Shown here in pieces: positions 8,347 to 16,147 of a stretch of DNA of 28,549 nucleotides. Within the stretch, counting starts at the first letter, position 1. Every line of letters starts with the position of its first letter. The DNA comes from Vicinamibacteria bacterium (lineage in GTDB: Bacteria > Acidobacteriota > Vicinamibacteria > Fen-336 > JAGNNV01): NCBI GenBank assembly GCA_016650185.1, contig JAENWE010000134.1, positions 1 to 28,549 on the forward strand, in the 5' to 3' direction. The translations under genes and the position numbers were made by a program. The notes beneath the pieces are model-generated. The model made no database searches and was not told the origin of the DNA. It saw nothing but the letters and a program-made list of their open reading frames with translations.

Positions 8347-8925
8347 ATGCGCCTGATCGTTGGTCTCGGCAATCCCGGCGAGAAATACCGGCGAACGCGG
8401 CACAATGCCGGGTTCATGGTGGTCGACGAGCTGGCCCAGAGGCTGATCCTGGGCGCCAGGGAGCGCATCGACGATGCCTGGGCGGCGAAAACCGAGATCG
8501 CGGGCGAGCGAGTGGTGCTCCTGAAGCCGCAGGCCTTCATGAACCGCTCGGGTCCGGTGGTCGAGGCGGCGCTTCGGTGGTTCAACGTCGAGCCGGAGAG
8601 CCTGGTCGTCGTCTCGGACGACGTGGCCCTGCCCCTCGGCACGTTGAGGATCCGGGCGCGGGGCTCCCACGGCGGACAGAATGGGCTCCGGTCCATCATC
8701 GAGTCCATCGGCTCCGAAGAGTTCGTCCGGCTCCGCTTCGGGATCGGCTCCTCCGAGCCGGCGGTGGATCTAGCCGGTTTCGTACTCTCGGATTTCGACG
8801 ACGGTGATGTCCTGAGAGTTCAGGAGATGGTTTCCCGGGCCGCCGATGCCGTGTTCACCATTGTCGAACACGGGGTCGAACTGGCCATGAACACCTTCAA
8901 TGCCGCGAAGGCCCAGCCCGAATAG
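8347..8925 (+). CDS. pth: Peptidyl-tRNA hydrolase
   Basis: Pth releases tRNA from peptidyl-tRNAs dropped by ribosomes and is essential in most bacteria. The 192 residues match the family length. The signature MRLIVGLGNPGEKYRRTRHN carries the catalytic His (H19). FMNRSG contains the substrate-binding Asn (N66), VVSDDVALPLG the catalytic-site Asp (D91), and GSHGGQNGLRSI the Asn at 112. All key residues are intact. The gene is 6 bases downstream of rplY. In many genomes ychF follows pth; here the next gene is rpsF after a 160-base leader. Confidence 0.97.
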   Translation: MRLIVGLGNPGEKYRRTRHNAGFMVVDELAQRLILGARERIDDAWAAKTEIAGERVVLLKPQAFMNRSGPVVEAALRWFNVEPESLVVVSDDVALPLGTLRIRARGSHGGQNGLRSIIESIGSEEFVRLRFGIGSSEPAVDLAGFVLSDFDDGDVLRVQEMVSRAADAVFTIVEHGVELAMNTFNAAKAQPE

Positions 8926-9085
8926 CCGACGGGAGCGCGAGCACAAACGACGAAACCCGGCTAGAATAGCCGGCCGCACCATAACAATACTCCTTGCTGC
9001 CAGTAGCGAAGGTGAGCCCTTGAGGCTCCGTCTCCAATACGCCAAAGCAGCTCTTTCACTTGATCCATAAGGAGATCAGAAACCC
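8926..9085 (+). promoter_or_regulatory. Leader region of rpsF-rpsR with two hairpins
   Basis: This 160-base gap contains two stem-loops and no ORF. The first, 8957-8973, is CCGGCTA-GAA-TAGCCGG, a perfect 7-bp stem. It may end the upstream transcript, although no U-tract follows. The second, 9014-9028, is GAGCC-CTTGA-GGCTC and is followed at once by CG, giving a CCG trinucleotide at its 3' side. Many bacteria carry an S6:S18-binding RNA motif in the rpsF leader, marked by a CCG next to a stem. The second hairpin is a candidate, but the outer stem of that motif is not convincing by eye. The rpsF ribosome binding site AAGGAG is at 9069-9074. Confidence 0.35.
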
Positions 9086-9484
9086 GTGAGCCTAAGACAG
9101 TATGAGATTCTGTTCATCGCCGAACAGAATCTCGGAGAAGCAGAAGTCGATACCCTGACCGCAACGGTCAAGGGCTTTATCGAAAAGGAAAACGGCACGG
9201 TCGAGAAGGTGGAAAAGTGGGGCAAGAAGCGCCTCGCCTACCCGATCGGCAAGAACCGTGAAGGCAGCTACGTCCTGATGCTGGCCAACAGTCCAGGCAG
9301 TTCGATCAGCGAAGTCGAGCGACGCATGCGCGTGACCGATGGGATCCTCCGCTTCCTGGCCGTCCGCATCGATGCCGAGATGAAGAAGGCCGATCGCAAG
9401 AGAGCCATTCGCGGCAAGAAGGAATCAACCCGGCGCGCGAGTGTTCGTGAAAAAGACCGAGCCTTCGAGGGGGGTGCGCAATGA
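9086..9484 (+). CDS. rpsF: 30S ribosomal protein S6 (bS6)
   Basis: bS6 binds with S18 to the central domain of 16S rRNA. The 132-residue protein starts MSLRQYEILFIAEQNLGE and contains KVEKWGKKRLAYPIGKNREG, the conserved family core, then a basic Arg/Lys-rich tail. The start is GTG at 9086, chosen because it begins the conserved N-terminus and has a good AAGGAG 11 bases upstream. The gene ends with TGA overlapping the ATG of rpsR by four bases (ATGA), so the S6 and S18 partners are translationally coupled. The long leader upstream suggests autoregulation by the S6:S18 complex, which is an inference. Confidence 0.96.
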   Translation: MSLRQYEILFIAEQNLGEAEVDTLTATVKGFIEKENGTVEKVEKWGKKRLAYPIGKNREGSYVLMLANSPGSSISEVERRMRVTDGILRFLAVRIDAEMKKADRKRAIRGKKESTRRASVREKDRAFEGGAQ

Positions 9485-9816
9485 ACGACGCGGAAACACC
9501 CGAATTCAAGGGTCGTGGCGGTGAAGGACGTTCGGGCGGCGGCGAAGGCCGCGGCGGTGAGCGCGGAGAACGCGGCGAGCGCAAGGGCGGCGGCAAAGGC
9601 GGATTCTTCCGTCGGCGCAAGACCTGCAAGCTGTGCTCCGAGAAGGTCGACTATGTCGACTACAAGAACACCAAGCTTCTCCTCGCGTTCATCCCCGAGC
9701 GCGCGAAGATCCTTCCCCGGCGCATGTTTGGAACCTGCGCACCGTGCCAGCGCAAGGTCCGGACCGCAATTCTGCGCGCTCGTCAGATGGCGCTCATCCC
9801 CTACTCGACCGAGTAG
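9481..9816 (+). CDS. rpsR: 30S ribosomal protein S18 (bS18), Gly/Arg-rich N-terminal extension, zinc-binding form
   Basis: The 111-residue protein has a typical S18 core from about residue 42 (FFRRRKTCKLCSEKVDYVDY ... LLAFIPERAKILPRR). S18 is usually 75-90 residues. The extra roughly 40 N-terminal residues are a Gly/Arg/Glu low-complexity tract (GRGGEGRSGGGEGRGGERGE), probably disordered. Four cysteines, C49, C52, C86 and C89, form two CxxC pairs, the C+ form of S18 expected to bind zinc. The start overlaps the rpsF stop. The coding strand in this region is so GC-rich that a second frame stays open across it (see the DUF2232-like gene). Confidence 0.95.
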   Translation: MNDAETPEFKGRGGEGRSGGGEGRGGERGERGERKGGGKGGFFRRRKTCKLCSEKVDYVDYKNTKLLLAFIPERAKILPRRMFGTCAPCQRKVRTAILRARQMALIPYSTE

Positions 9817-9871
9817 TTTCATAGAAGATCGCGCGGCGCGACCAGGAACGTTGTCTGTCGAAGGACCGAAT

Positions 9872-10840
9872 TTGAGCGTTCCTGCGTCTGCGCCCTCGCC
9901 TCCCTGGCTCCCGCTCCTGGCGGGGTTGATGGCGGGCGGACTATTTCTTCTGCCTCGACTCGCGGCTGGCGCTCCTGCGCTGGCCCTACCCCTGGGGGTC
10001 GCCGGTCTGTTCGCGGCTCTGCCCCTCCTGGTGGTGAGAATCTCCGGGCGATTCACCCAGGCCGCTCAAGCTTTCGCCGTGGCCTTTCTGTTCATTTCCC
10101 TGGTTGAGTCCACCGAGGGCGCGGTCGGTTTCGCCCTGTTGTTCGGCTTGTGGGCTCTGCTGGGCGGCGAGGTGATGGTCCGGCGCAAGAGTGTGATCGT
10201 CGGTTGCGCGGCTGGCTTTGCGGCGCTAGCGGTGGAGGCTTTGGCCACAGTTTTTTCCGAGGGAACCGCACCCATCGAGGCCACGCTGCGTTCGCCGCAG
10301 GTCCAGACCGCGTTCGACCAATGGGCGGCGCAAGCGCCCATGGGCCCCGCGGAAGCCAAGACCGCCATCGAACAGGTACGCTCGGGCATCGTGGCTCTTT
10401 ATCCGTCTCTCACCGTCATTTCGGCCGGCGCCATGGTCGCCTTCAACGCCATCGCGCTCGGGCGGTTCGTGAGTTTCCGCCAATCCCCCTCCTATCCTGT
10501 GGGAGAGTTACGGATGCTGCGATGGCCTCTTGCTCTGGTGGCGGGCTTTGTGCTCTCAGGCGCCATGCTCCTCGCTCCTGGGCTCGACTTGGTAGCCTGG
10601 AACGGCCTGGTCATCACCATGTTCCTGTTCCTGCTTCAGGGACTTTCGGTCCTGTCCTTCGGCCTCGCCCGCCTGTTCTCCAGCGAGCTGATGCGTACGT
10701 TCTTCCTGGTGGCCTCGCTCCTCGGCCCCTGGGCCATCTTCCTTTGTCTCCTCGGCCTCTTTGATCAGTGGATCGATTTCAGAAGCCGTTTCCAGAGCAG
10801 TGACGCACCCGCTGCTCCCACCAACCAAAACCTTCAGTAA
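9872..10840 (+). CDS. DUF2232 (YybS-like) polytopic membrane protein
   Basis: About 322 residues, mostly hydrophobic, with roughly eight predicted membrane spans (for example LLAGLMAGGLFLLPRLA, VAFLFISLVEST, LALVAGFVLSGAMLLAPG). The composition and the position between rpsR and rplI match the DUF2232/YybS family, which often sits in this ribosomal cluster in several phyla. Its function is not established. The frame is open back to 9515, but that part lies inside rpsR in another frame and is rejected. TTG at 9872 is preferred because GAAGGA lies 6 bases upstream; TTG at 9851 is the alternative. The stop is 26 bases before rplI. The family call rests on context and topology more than on motifs. 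Confidence 0.75.
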   Translation: MSVPASAPSPPWLPLLAGLMAGGLFLLPRLAAGAPALALPLGVAGLFAALPLLVVRISGRFTQAAQAFAVAFLFISLVESTEGAVGFALLFGLWALLGGEVMVRRKSVIVGCAAGFAALAVEALATVFSEGTAPIEATLRSPQVQTAFDQWAAQAPMGPAEAKTAIEQVRSGIVALYPSLTVISAGAMVAFNAIALGRFVSFRQSPSYPVGELRMLRWPLALVAGFVLSGAMLLAPGLDLVAWNGLVITMFLFLLQGLSVLSFGLARLFSSELMRTFFLVASLLGPWAIFLCLLGLFDQWIDFRSRFQSSDAPAAPTNQNLQ

Positions 10841-10866
10841 ATTCTTGTCTTGTTGAGGTCATAAAA

Positions 10867-11313
10867 ATGGAAGTCATTCTTCGTGAGGACTGGGAAGCGC
10901 TCGGACGCCGTGGCGATATCGTCAAAGTGGCCGAGGGATACGCGCGTAATTTTCTTCTCCCCAAGGGCAAGGCCCTGGCGGTCACCCCCCAGAACAAGGC
11001 CCGCATCGAGAAGGAGCGCAAAGACCTCGGGATCAAGCTCGCCAAGGAAAAGGCGGTTTTCGAAGAGCTCGGCAAGAAGATCGACGGCATGCGCTTCGTG
11101 GTTCCGCGGCGCGTCGCCGATGGCGACAACCTCTACGGCTCGGTGACTTCGAACGACATCGCCGATCTCCTCAAAGCCAAGGGCTTCGAGGTCGAGAAAC
11201 GCAAGGTGTCTCTTGAAGAGCCCATCAAGACGCTCGGCGAGCACACGGTTAAGGTTCGCCTGCATCCAGAAGTCGAGACCACCATTCGTTTGCTTGTGAC
11301 GAAGGAAGCCTAG
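10867..11313 (+). CDS. rplI: 50S ribosomal protein L9 (bL9)
   Basis: bL9 binds 23S rRNA near the L1 stalk and helps reading-frame maintenance. The 148 residues match the full-length family. The N-terminal domain MEVILREDWEALGRRGDIVKVAEGYARNFLLPKGKA carries the signature G.GD.V.V..GYARN(F/Y)L(L/I)P. A long charged connecting helix follows (KARIEKERKDLGIKLAKEKAVFEEL). The C-terminal domain includes DNLYGSVTSNDIADLL and ends at HPEVETTIRLLV. The ATG at 10867 follows GAGGTC by about ten bases. Confidence 0.97.
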   Translation: MEVILREDWEALGRRGDIVKVAEGYARNFLLPKGKALAVTPQNKARIEKERKDLGIKLAKEKAVFEELGKKIDGMRFVVPRRVADGDNLYGSVTSNDIADLLKAKGFEVEKRKVSLEEPIKTLGEHTVKVRLHPEVETTIRLLVTKEA

Positions 11314-11326
11314 AGGAACGTCAAGA

Positions 11327-11355
11327 CAGGAGGCCGCCCACGCGGGGGTTTCCTG
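11327..11355 (+). promoter_or_regulatory. Hairpin holding a Shine-Dalgarno-like sequence upstream of dnaB
   Basis: CAGGA (11327-11331) can pair with TCCTG (11351-11355), and inside it CCGC (11334-11337) pairs with GCGG (11342-11345) around a CCAC loop. The 5' arm includes AGGAGG, which is otherwise about 31 bases from the dnaB ATG at 11364, too far to act as a normal ribosome binding site. If folded, the hairpin would end 8 bases before the ATG. It could hide the site or bring it near the start. This is by-eye folding only. Confidence 0.3.
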
Positions 11356-11363
11356 CAACTGCC

Positions 11364-12764
11364 ATGGCCACCACGGCGTTTTCAGGCGGAGGCGCTTTTT
11401 CCGGCGGGGCCGGCGAGAGGGTCCTTCCCCACAACGCGGATGCCGAACGGACCGTTCTCGGCGCCATTCTGGTGGACAACCAGGCCTTCAATTCCGCCGC
11501 CGAGATCCTGAGCCGGGACGATTTCTACCGGGACGCGCATCGACGGATCTTCGAGGGCATGGCCACCCTCGCCGAAAAGAGCGAGCCCATTGACCTGGTC
11601 ACCCTCAAGAACGAGCTCGCCCGCACTCAAAGCCTCGATGCCGCGGGCGGAGTCGCCTACCTGGCCGGCCTGGTTGAAGGCGTTCCGCGCCTCGAGAATG
11701 TCCTGCCCTGGAGCCGAATCATCCGCGAGGCCTCGGTCCTCCGGAATCTGATCCATGCCTCTTCGCGCATCGCCCAGGAGGCGACCGACGCGCAGGACTC
11801 CGCCGATGCCATCCTGGACCGCGCCGAACAGGCCATCTTCGCGATCGCGGAGAGAAAGATCCGGGCCGGCCTGGTTCCAGTCAAGGACTTCATCAAGACC
11901 ACGTTCGAGTCGATCGAAAGGCTCGCTCTCTCGAAGGATGCCCTCACCGGCGTCCCCACCGGATTCATCGACCTCGATCGGTTGACCAGCGGTTTCCAGA
12001 AGGGCGACCTCATCATCCTGGCCGCCCGACCCGCCATGGGCAAGACCTCTTTCGCCCTGAACATCGCGCGAACCGCCGCCCAGGCCACGGCCGAGCCGGT
12101 CGCGATTTTTTCGCTCGAGATGTCCAAAGAGCAGCTGGTCAAGCGTCTCATCTTCGCGGAGGCGCGAATCGAGTCGGGCCTGGTGACCCGAGGACAGTTG
12201 CGCGACTCCGACTGGGGCAAGCTCACCACCGCCTGGGCCGATCTGCACAAGCTCCCCCTCTTCATCGATGACGCCTCGTTCCTTACTCCCCTTGAACTCC
12301 GGGCCAAGTGTCGACGGCTCAAGGCCGAGCACGGCCTCGGCCTGGTCGTGGTGGATTACCTCCAGCTGATGGGCTCGGGCGGCCGAGTCGAGAACCGGCA
12401 GCAGGAAATCTCGTCGATCAGCCGATCGTTGAAGGGCCTCGCCAAAGAGCTTGAAGTCCCCGTGCTGGCCCTGTCCCAGCTCTCCCGCGCCCCCGAAGCA
12501 AGAACCGATCGGCGGCCCCAACTTTCGGACCTTCGTGAATCAGGCGCCATTGAGCAAGACGCCGACGTGGTCATGTTTATCTACCGGGACTCGGTCTATA
12601 AACCCACCGAGGAAAACCGGGGCTCGGCTGAGTTGATCATCGCAAAGCAACGCAATGGGCCGACCGACACCGTGCACCTTGTCTTCCTTCGCGAGTTCAC
12701 GCGCTTCGAAAACCGTGCTCCCGAGGACTACGCCTCGAGCTTCGGCGGCGGCGCCGGGTACTGA
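11364..12764 (+). CDS. dnaB: Replicative DNA helicase DnaB
   Basis: DnaB is the hexameric 5'-3' helicase of the replication fork. The 466 residues match the family. The N-terminal domain begins LPHNADAERTVLGAILVDN (about 21-39). The RecA-like C-terminal domain has TGVPTGFIDLDRLTSGFQKGDL, Walker A ARPAMGKTS (about 221-229), Walker B LVVVDYLQLM, and LSQLSRAPEARTDRRPQLSDLRESGAIEQDADVV, the H3/H4 region. No intein is present in the Walker A or DYLQLM regions, where dnaB inteins often lie. A Ser/Gly-rich N-terminal extension (MATTAFSGGGAFSGGAGE) precedes the conserved start. The gene follows rplI, a common pairing. Confidence 0.97.
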   Translation: MATTAFSGGGAFSGGAGERVLPHNADAERTVLGAILVDNQAFNSAAEILSRDDFYRDAHRRIFEGMATLAEKSEPIDLVTLKNELARTQSLDAAGGVAYLAGLVEGVPRLENVLPWSRIIREASVLRNLIHASSRIAQEATDAQDSADAILDRAEQAIFAIAERKIRAGLVPVKDFIKTTFESIERLALSKDALTGVPTGFIDLDRLTSGFQKGDLIILAARPAMGKTSFALNIARTAAQATAEPVAIFSLEMSKEQLVKRLIFAEARIESGLVTRGQLRDSDWGKLTTAWADLHKLPLFIDDASFLTPLELRAKCRRLKAEHGLGLVVVDYLQLMGSGGRVENRQQEISSISRSLKGLAKELEVPVLALSQLSRAPEARTDRRPQLSDLRESGAIEQDADVVMFIYRDSVYKPTEENRGSAELIIAKQRNGPTDTVHLVFLREFTRFENRAPEDYASSFGGGAGY

Positions 12765-12792
12765 CCCCCTGGGGCCTTTGGATCGAACCCGC

Positions 12793-13974
12793 GTGAGCGT
12801 TCGGCCTCCGTCGTACCACCCGGCCACGGCCTGGATTAACCTCGACCGAATCCGGGACAACTATCGGGCTCTCCGCGCTTACGCGGGGGCGCAGGCGGTG
12901 ATTCCCGTTCTGAAAGCCAACGCCTACGGCCACGGAGCGGTCGCGGTGGCCCGGGCCCTCGAACCCCTGGACGTGAGCATGTTCGCGGTGGCCTACGTGG
13001 ACGAGGCCATCACTTTGCGCCAGGCCGGCATCATGGCCCCTCTCCTTGTCCTGACCGGCTTCGTGCCTGCGCAGTTGAGCGACCTGCTCAGGTTCCAACT
13101 GACCCCGGTGATCTCAACTCACGAGCAGGTCGGCGCCCTCGAACGCGCGAAGGACGGGTGTCGGACAAACCTGTCCATTCACGTCAAGGTAGACACGGGA
13201 ATGACGCGACTGGGATTCTCCATCGCGGAGATCGAGCCCATCATTCACCGGCTCAAAGAGGCCGAAGGCGTCCTCATCGAGGGGCTCATGACCCACCTCG
13301 CGAGCGCGGACGAAGACCAGATCGCCACGGCGCGTCAACTCGATGATTTCCAGGAGGCCGTCGCCCGCTTTCGAGCCCTTGGAGTGAGGCCCCGCCTGGT
13401 CCATGCCGCCAACAGCGCGGGAATGATGGCTCCGCGCGATTCGCACACCGCGGCGCGTCCGGGGCTTCTTCTCTATGGCGTCGCGCCCCGCCCTCTTTCC
13501 CCCAACATCGCGGTCAGACCCGCCCTGGAGCTGCGAGCGCGGGTGGCGATGGTGAAACCCGTCGCGGCGGGCACGTTCGTGAGCTACGGGGGGACTTTCG
13601 TGACCGATCGCGAGAGCCGAATCGCCACCATCAATATCGGGTACGCGGATGGACTTCCAAGGACCACCCGCATGCGGGAAAGGGGCGTTGCGGTGCGTAA
13701 TCAGGTCGCGCTGAGAGTGGCCGGGACGGTGTGCATGGATCTCACCATGCTCGACGCCACCGACACGCCAGATCTGGTCGCGGGAGACGAAGTGACTCTC
13801 CTCGGCGACTCGCCGACGGCCTGGGATCTTGCCGATTGGGCCGGCACCAATGCCTGGCAAGTGCTGGCCGGGATTGGCGCGCGGGTGCCCCGCCGCTACA
13901 CCCTCGGTGGTGAGATCGTGGACGAGACCCTGGCCACACTCGGGCCAGCGGCGGGAGCCGGTCAGGCCATTTGA
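12793..13974 (+). CDS. alr: Alanine racemase
   Basis: Alr is a PLP enzyme that makes D-alanine for peptidoglycan. About 393 residues from GTG 12793. The PLP lysine lies in VLKANAYGHG (K41), and the second catalytic base, Tyr284, in INIGYADG. Other signatures are HVKVDTGMTRLGF, HAANSAGMM, RPGLLLYGV and VCMDLTMLD. The frame is open back to 12655 inside dnaB, but that portion is not conserved; TTG 12778 is an alternative start. The stop of dnaB and this start are 28 bases apart, so the two are probably cotranscribed. It is the last gene of the conserved housekeeping run. Confidence 0.95.
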   Translation: MSVRPPSYHPATAWINLDRIRDNYRALRAYAGAQAVIPVLKANAYGHGAVAVARALEPLDVSMFAVAYVDEAITLRQAGIMAPLLVLTGFVPAQLSDLLRFQLTPVISTHEQVGALERAKDGCRTNLSIHVKVDTGMTRLGFSIAEIEPIIHRLKEAEGVLIEGLMTHLASADEDQIATARQLDDFQEAVARFRALGVRPRLVHAANSAGMMAPRDSHTAARPGLLLYGVAPRPLSPNIAVRPALELRARVAMVKPVAAGTFVSYGGTFVTDRESRIATINIGYADGLPRTTRMRERGVAVRNQVALRVAGTVCMDLTMLDATDTPDLVAGDEVTLLGDSPTAWDLADWAGTNAWQVLAGIGARVPRRYTLGGEIVDETLATLGPAAGAGQAI

Positions 13975-13989
13975 GGGAGTAGCCCAATC

Positions 13990-14016
13990 CGGCCCCGGGC
14001 CGCTGCTCAGCGGAGC
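13990..14016 (+). terminator. GC-rich hairpins after alr
   Basis: CGGCCC-C-GGGCCG (13990-14002) is a perfect inverted repeat 15 bases after the alr stop. It is followed by GCTC-AGCG-GAGC (14005-14016). No U-tract follows. The rest of the 13975-14197 gap has no ORF I can support and no recognisable promoter. Confidence 0.35.
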
Positions 14017-14197
14017 GCTTCGACCGGCAGTGCGACGCCACATTGAGTCCTAAAAGCCTCAGGCCCTGGAGGATCTCCGCCGGTTCCGCGCCCGGACCAT
14101 TCGGGCGCTGGTGACCTGATCGGGAATGCCGGGCTATCGTGGGTTCGACACGATGGTCTTTCCTGGTCACATCGCTCGATACCAACCCCCTGGGTCG

Positions 14198-16024
14198 ATG
14201 GTTCGCATCGCGGGCGCTTGCGCGATGGCTCTGCTTTTTCAGGCCTGCACGGAATCGATTGTCCAGGACGGGCACGCCACCTCCGCCATCGTCGTGCCGA
14301 AGGACGCTCCGGTGGAGGTCTTGCGGGCGGCCAAGGAACTGCAGATCTACGTCCAGAAAACCTCGGGCGTCGAGTTGAAGATCACAGCGGCGGATGGCGA
14401 GCCGCGGAAGGAGCGTGTCGAGATTCGCCTGGCGGTGAGCCCTCTTGGCATCGCGCCGGGCGGCAACCCTGACACCCAGATTGTTCACGAAGACGGATAC
14501 GAGATCAGAAGCGGTGGTCGGCTGATCTCCATCATGGGAGGATCGCCGCGCGGGACGCTCTATGGCGTTTACGATTTCATCGAACGGACGCTGGGGGTTC
14601 GCTGGTTCATGCCCACCACCATGGGCGAGGACACTCTGGAGGCGAAAACCATCCCCGTTCCCGAACTGGCCATGGTCAAGAACCCGGCCTTTCCCTCGGT
14701 CGGCGGTTTCACCTGGGCCGGGAGTCCGGGCGCCGAGGACTGGGAGCTACGGATGCGAGTCCGCGTGGGGAAGGAGGTCCGTTTCGGTCACAATTGGTAC
14801 AACATCTACCCCTACACCAGGGAGAGCTTCGCAAAGAACCCGGAAATGTTCGCCATGGTGGGAGGCACACGCGGCCGAAGCACGCAATTGTGTTCGAGCA
14901 ACGAGGATGTGGTTCGGGTCAGCGTGGAGGCCGCGCGCGCCGCCTTCAAGGCTCACCCGGAAGCGCCTCTCTTCTCTATTAGTCCAAATGACGGAGGCGG
15001 CTTTTGCCAGTGCGAGCGTTGCCAAAAAATAGACGCGCTCTATGGAGTCACGGACGGGAGTTTGAGCGATCGCTTCGTCCACTACGCGAATGAGGTTCTG
15101 ACCGAACTCGAGAAGACGAATCCCGGGAAGCAGGTCGGGATTTACGCTTATTCGGAGTACACCTCCCCTCCCAGGAAAGCCCGGCCCAAGGCCAACTACG
15201 TGACCGCTCTCACCCACATGCCGTGGGAGTTCTGCCACGTGCACTCGATCGACGACACGTCGTGCCCGGCGAACCGCCGGTTTCTCGCCTATCTCAAGGG
15301 CTGGCAAGCCCTCACGAAGCATGTCGGGGTGTACGAGTACTACGGACACTTCTTCGCTTTCACGCCGTGGCCGATCGTCCACTCCATCCGCCGCGATATT
15401 CCCCTCTTCAAGAAGCTCGGGATCGAGCGCTTCACCAGCGAGACCCAGCAGAACTGGGCCAACCAGGGCATCAATTTCTACGTGGCCGCGAAACTGGCCG
15501 ACAACCCCGCGATCGACGTCGACGCGCTGCTGGCCGAGTACTTCGCCCGGTTTTACGGCAAGGCCCGGGATCCCATGCGCCGCTATTTCGACCTGTGGGA
15601 GGACGCCATGCTGCAGACCGCAGCGGCCGGCGACCGAGGCTACGCGTGGCTTTCGATATTCACTCCCGCCCGGGTGTCGGAGGCGGCGATCCTTCTTCAA
15701 AAGGCCGGAGAACTGGCGGCCACGGACCGCGAACAGGTGCGGCAGCGCGTCGACTTCGCGCGAGTGGGGTTTGGCTACACCGAGGCCTACGCTCAGATGC
15801 TGGATGCGGGGTTGCGGAACGACCCTCAAGCCGTCCACTCCTGGTCGGAAGAAGCCCAAAGACGGGTCAGGGCCACCGAGGGCTCGGCCCCTCAAGCCTT
15901 CTTCGTTTCCCTGGCCATCGACCAGACCCGCTATCTCGCCAGAATTCTCGACCAGGGTGTGGCTCCCTGGGTCGCCCTGCGCCCGGTTCCTTTTCCTGAC
16001 CCGACCCCGTCTCCCGGTCCTTGA
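14198..16024 (+). CDS. DUF4838-domain lipoprotein (putative carbohydrate-active enzyme)
   Basis: About 608 residues from ATG 14198. A short hydrophobic N-terminus ending in LLFQAC (C17) suggests a lipoprotein signal. The region AIVVPKDAPVEVLRAAKELQIYVQKTSG resembles the small N-terminal alpha/beta domain found before the catalytic barrel of many glycoside hydrolases (GH20/GH67 type). RGTLYGVYDFIERTLGVRWFMP and SISPNDGGGFCQCERCQKID, with its CxCxxC cluster, are typical of DUF4838 proteins. Relatives are thought to be glycoside hydrolases, but substrates are largely unknown; activity here is inference. Starts at 14126 or 14153 would add residues before the signal peptide and are less likely. 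The last codons (PDPTPSPGP-stop) fall inside a 30-bp repeat that recurs at 18717, so the C-terminus may have been altered. No sugar-utilisation genes are nearby. Confidence 0.75.
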   Translation: MVRIAGACAMALLFQACTESIVQDGHATSAIVVPKDAPVEVLRAAKELQIYVQKTSGVELKITAADGEPRKERVEIRLAVSPLGIAPGGNPDTQIVHEDGYEIRSGGRLISIMGGSPRGTLYGVYDFIERTLGVRWFMPTTMGEDTLEAKTIPVPELAMVKNPAFPSVGGFTWAGSPGAEDWELRMRVRVGKEVRFGHNWYNIYPYTRESFAKNPEMFAMVGGTRGRSTQLCSSNEDVVRVSVEAARAAFKAHPEAPLFSISPNDGGGFCQCERCQKIDALYGVTDGSLSDRFVHYANEVLTELEKTNPGKQVGIYAYSEYTSPPRKARPKANYVTALTHMPWEFCHVHSIDDTSCPANRRFLAYLKGWQALTKHVGVYEYYGHFFAFTPWPIVHSIRRDIPLFKKLGIERFTSETQQNWANQGINFYVAAKLADNPAIDVDALLAEYFARFYGKARDPMRRYFDLWEDAMLQTAAAGDRGYAWLSIFTPARVSEAAILLQKAGELAATDREQVRQRVDFARVGFGYTEAYAQMLDAGLRNDPQAVHSWSEEAQRRVRATEGSAPQAFFVSLAIDQTRYLARILDQGVAPWVALRPVPFPDPTPSPGP

Positions 16025-16025
16025 T
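15996..16025 (+). repeat. Copy 1 of a 30-bp gene-end repeat
   Basis: CTGACCCGACCCCGTCT, a 5-base variable spacer and TCCTTGAT. It matches 18717-18746 at 27 of 30 positions in the same orientation. It includes the stop codon of the DUF4838 gene and encodes that protein's last residues. CCGGTTCCTT (15983-15992) and CCGGTCCTT (16014-16022) form a near direct repeat around the 17-base core. Confidence 0.75.
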
Positions 16026-16136
16026 CCCGGTCGGACCGCCGAAGCGCCTGTTCGTCCAGGGTTCGCCCGTGCATCGTCCAGCCCGGTGACGCCTCGATCC
16101 GATCGAAATGGAAAAGTGGGGCCAAGCGGCATACCC

Positions 16137-16142
16137 TAGAAT
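16137..16142 (+). promoter_or_regulatory. Predicted -10 element of the PDZ protein gene
   Basis: TAGAAT ends 5 bases before the GTG at 16148, so transcription would begin at about the start codon (leaderless mRNA). No convincing -35 hexamer is seen at the usual distance. No Shine-Dalgarno site precedes the GTG. The rest of the 16025-16147 gap shows nothing else. Confidence 0.35.
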
Positions 16143-16147
16143 GGCAC

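Noticed and set aside
9515..9871. N-terminal extension of the DUF2232-like gene through rpsR
   Set aside because: It is translated from an alternative frame of the rpsR Gly/Arg tract (Ala-rich product) and precedes a better start with a ribosome site at 9872.
12655..12792. Upstream extension of alr into dnaB
   Set aside because: The extra residues overlap dnaB in another frame and are not part of the alanine racemase fold.
14747..16132. Long open frame (461 codons) on the minus strand opposite the DUF4838 gene
   Set aside because: It mirrors the GC-rich codon positions of the real gene, shows no domain signatures, and the plus-strand protein is recognisable throughout.
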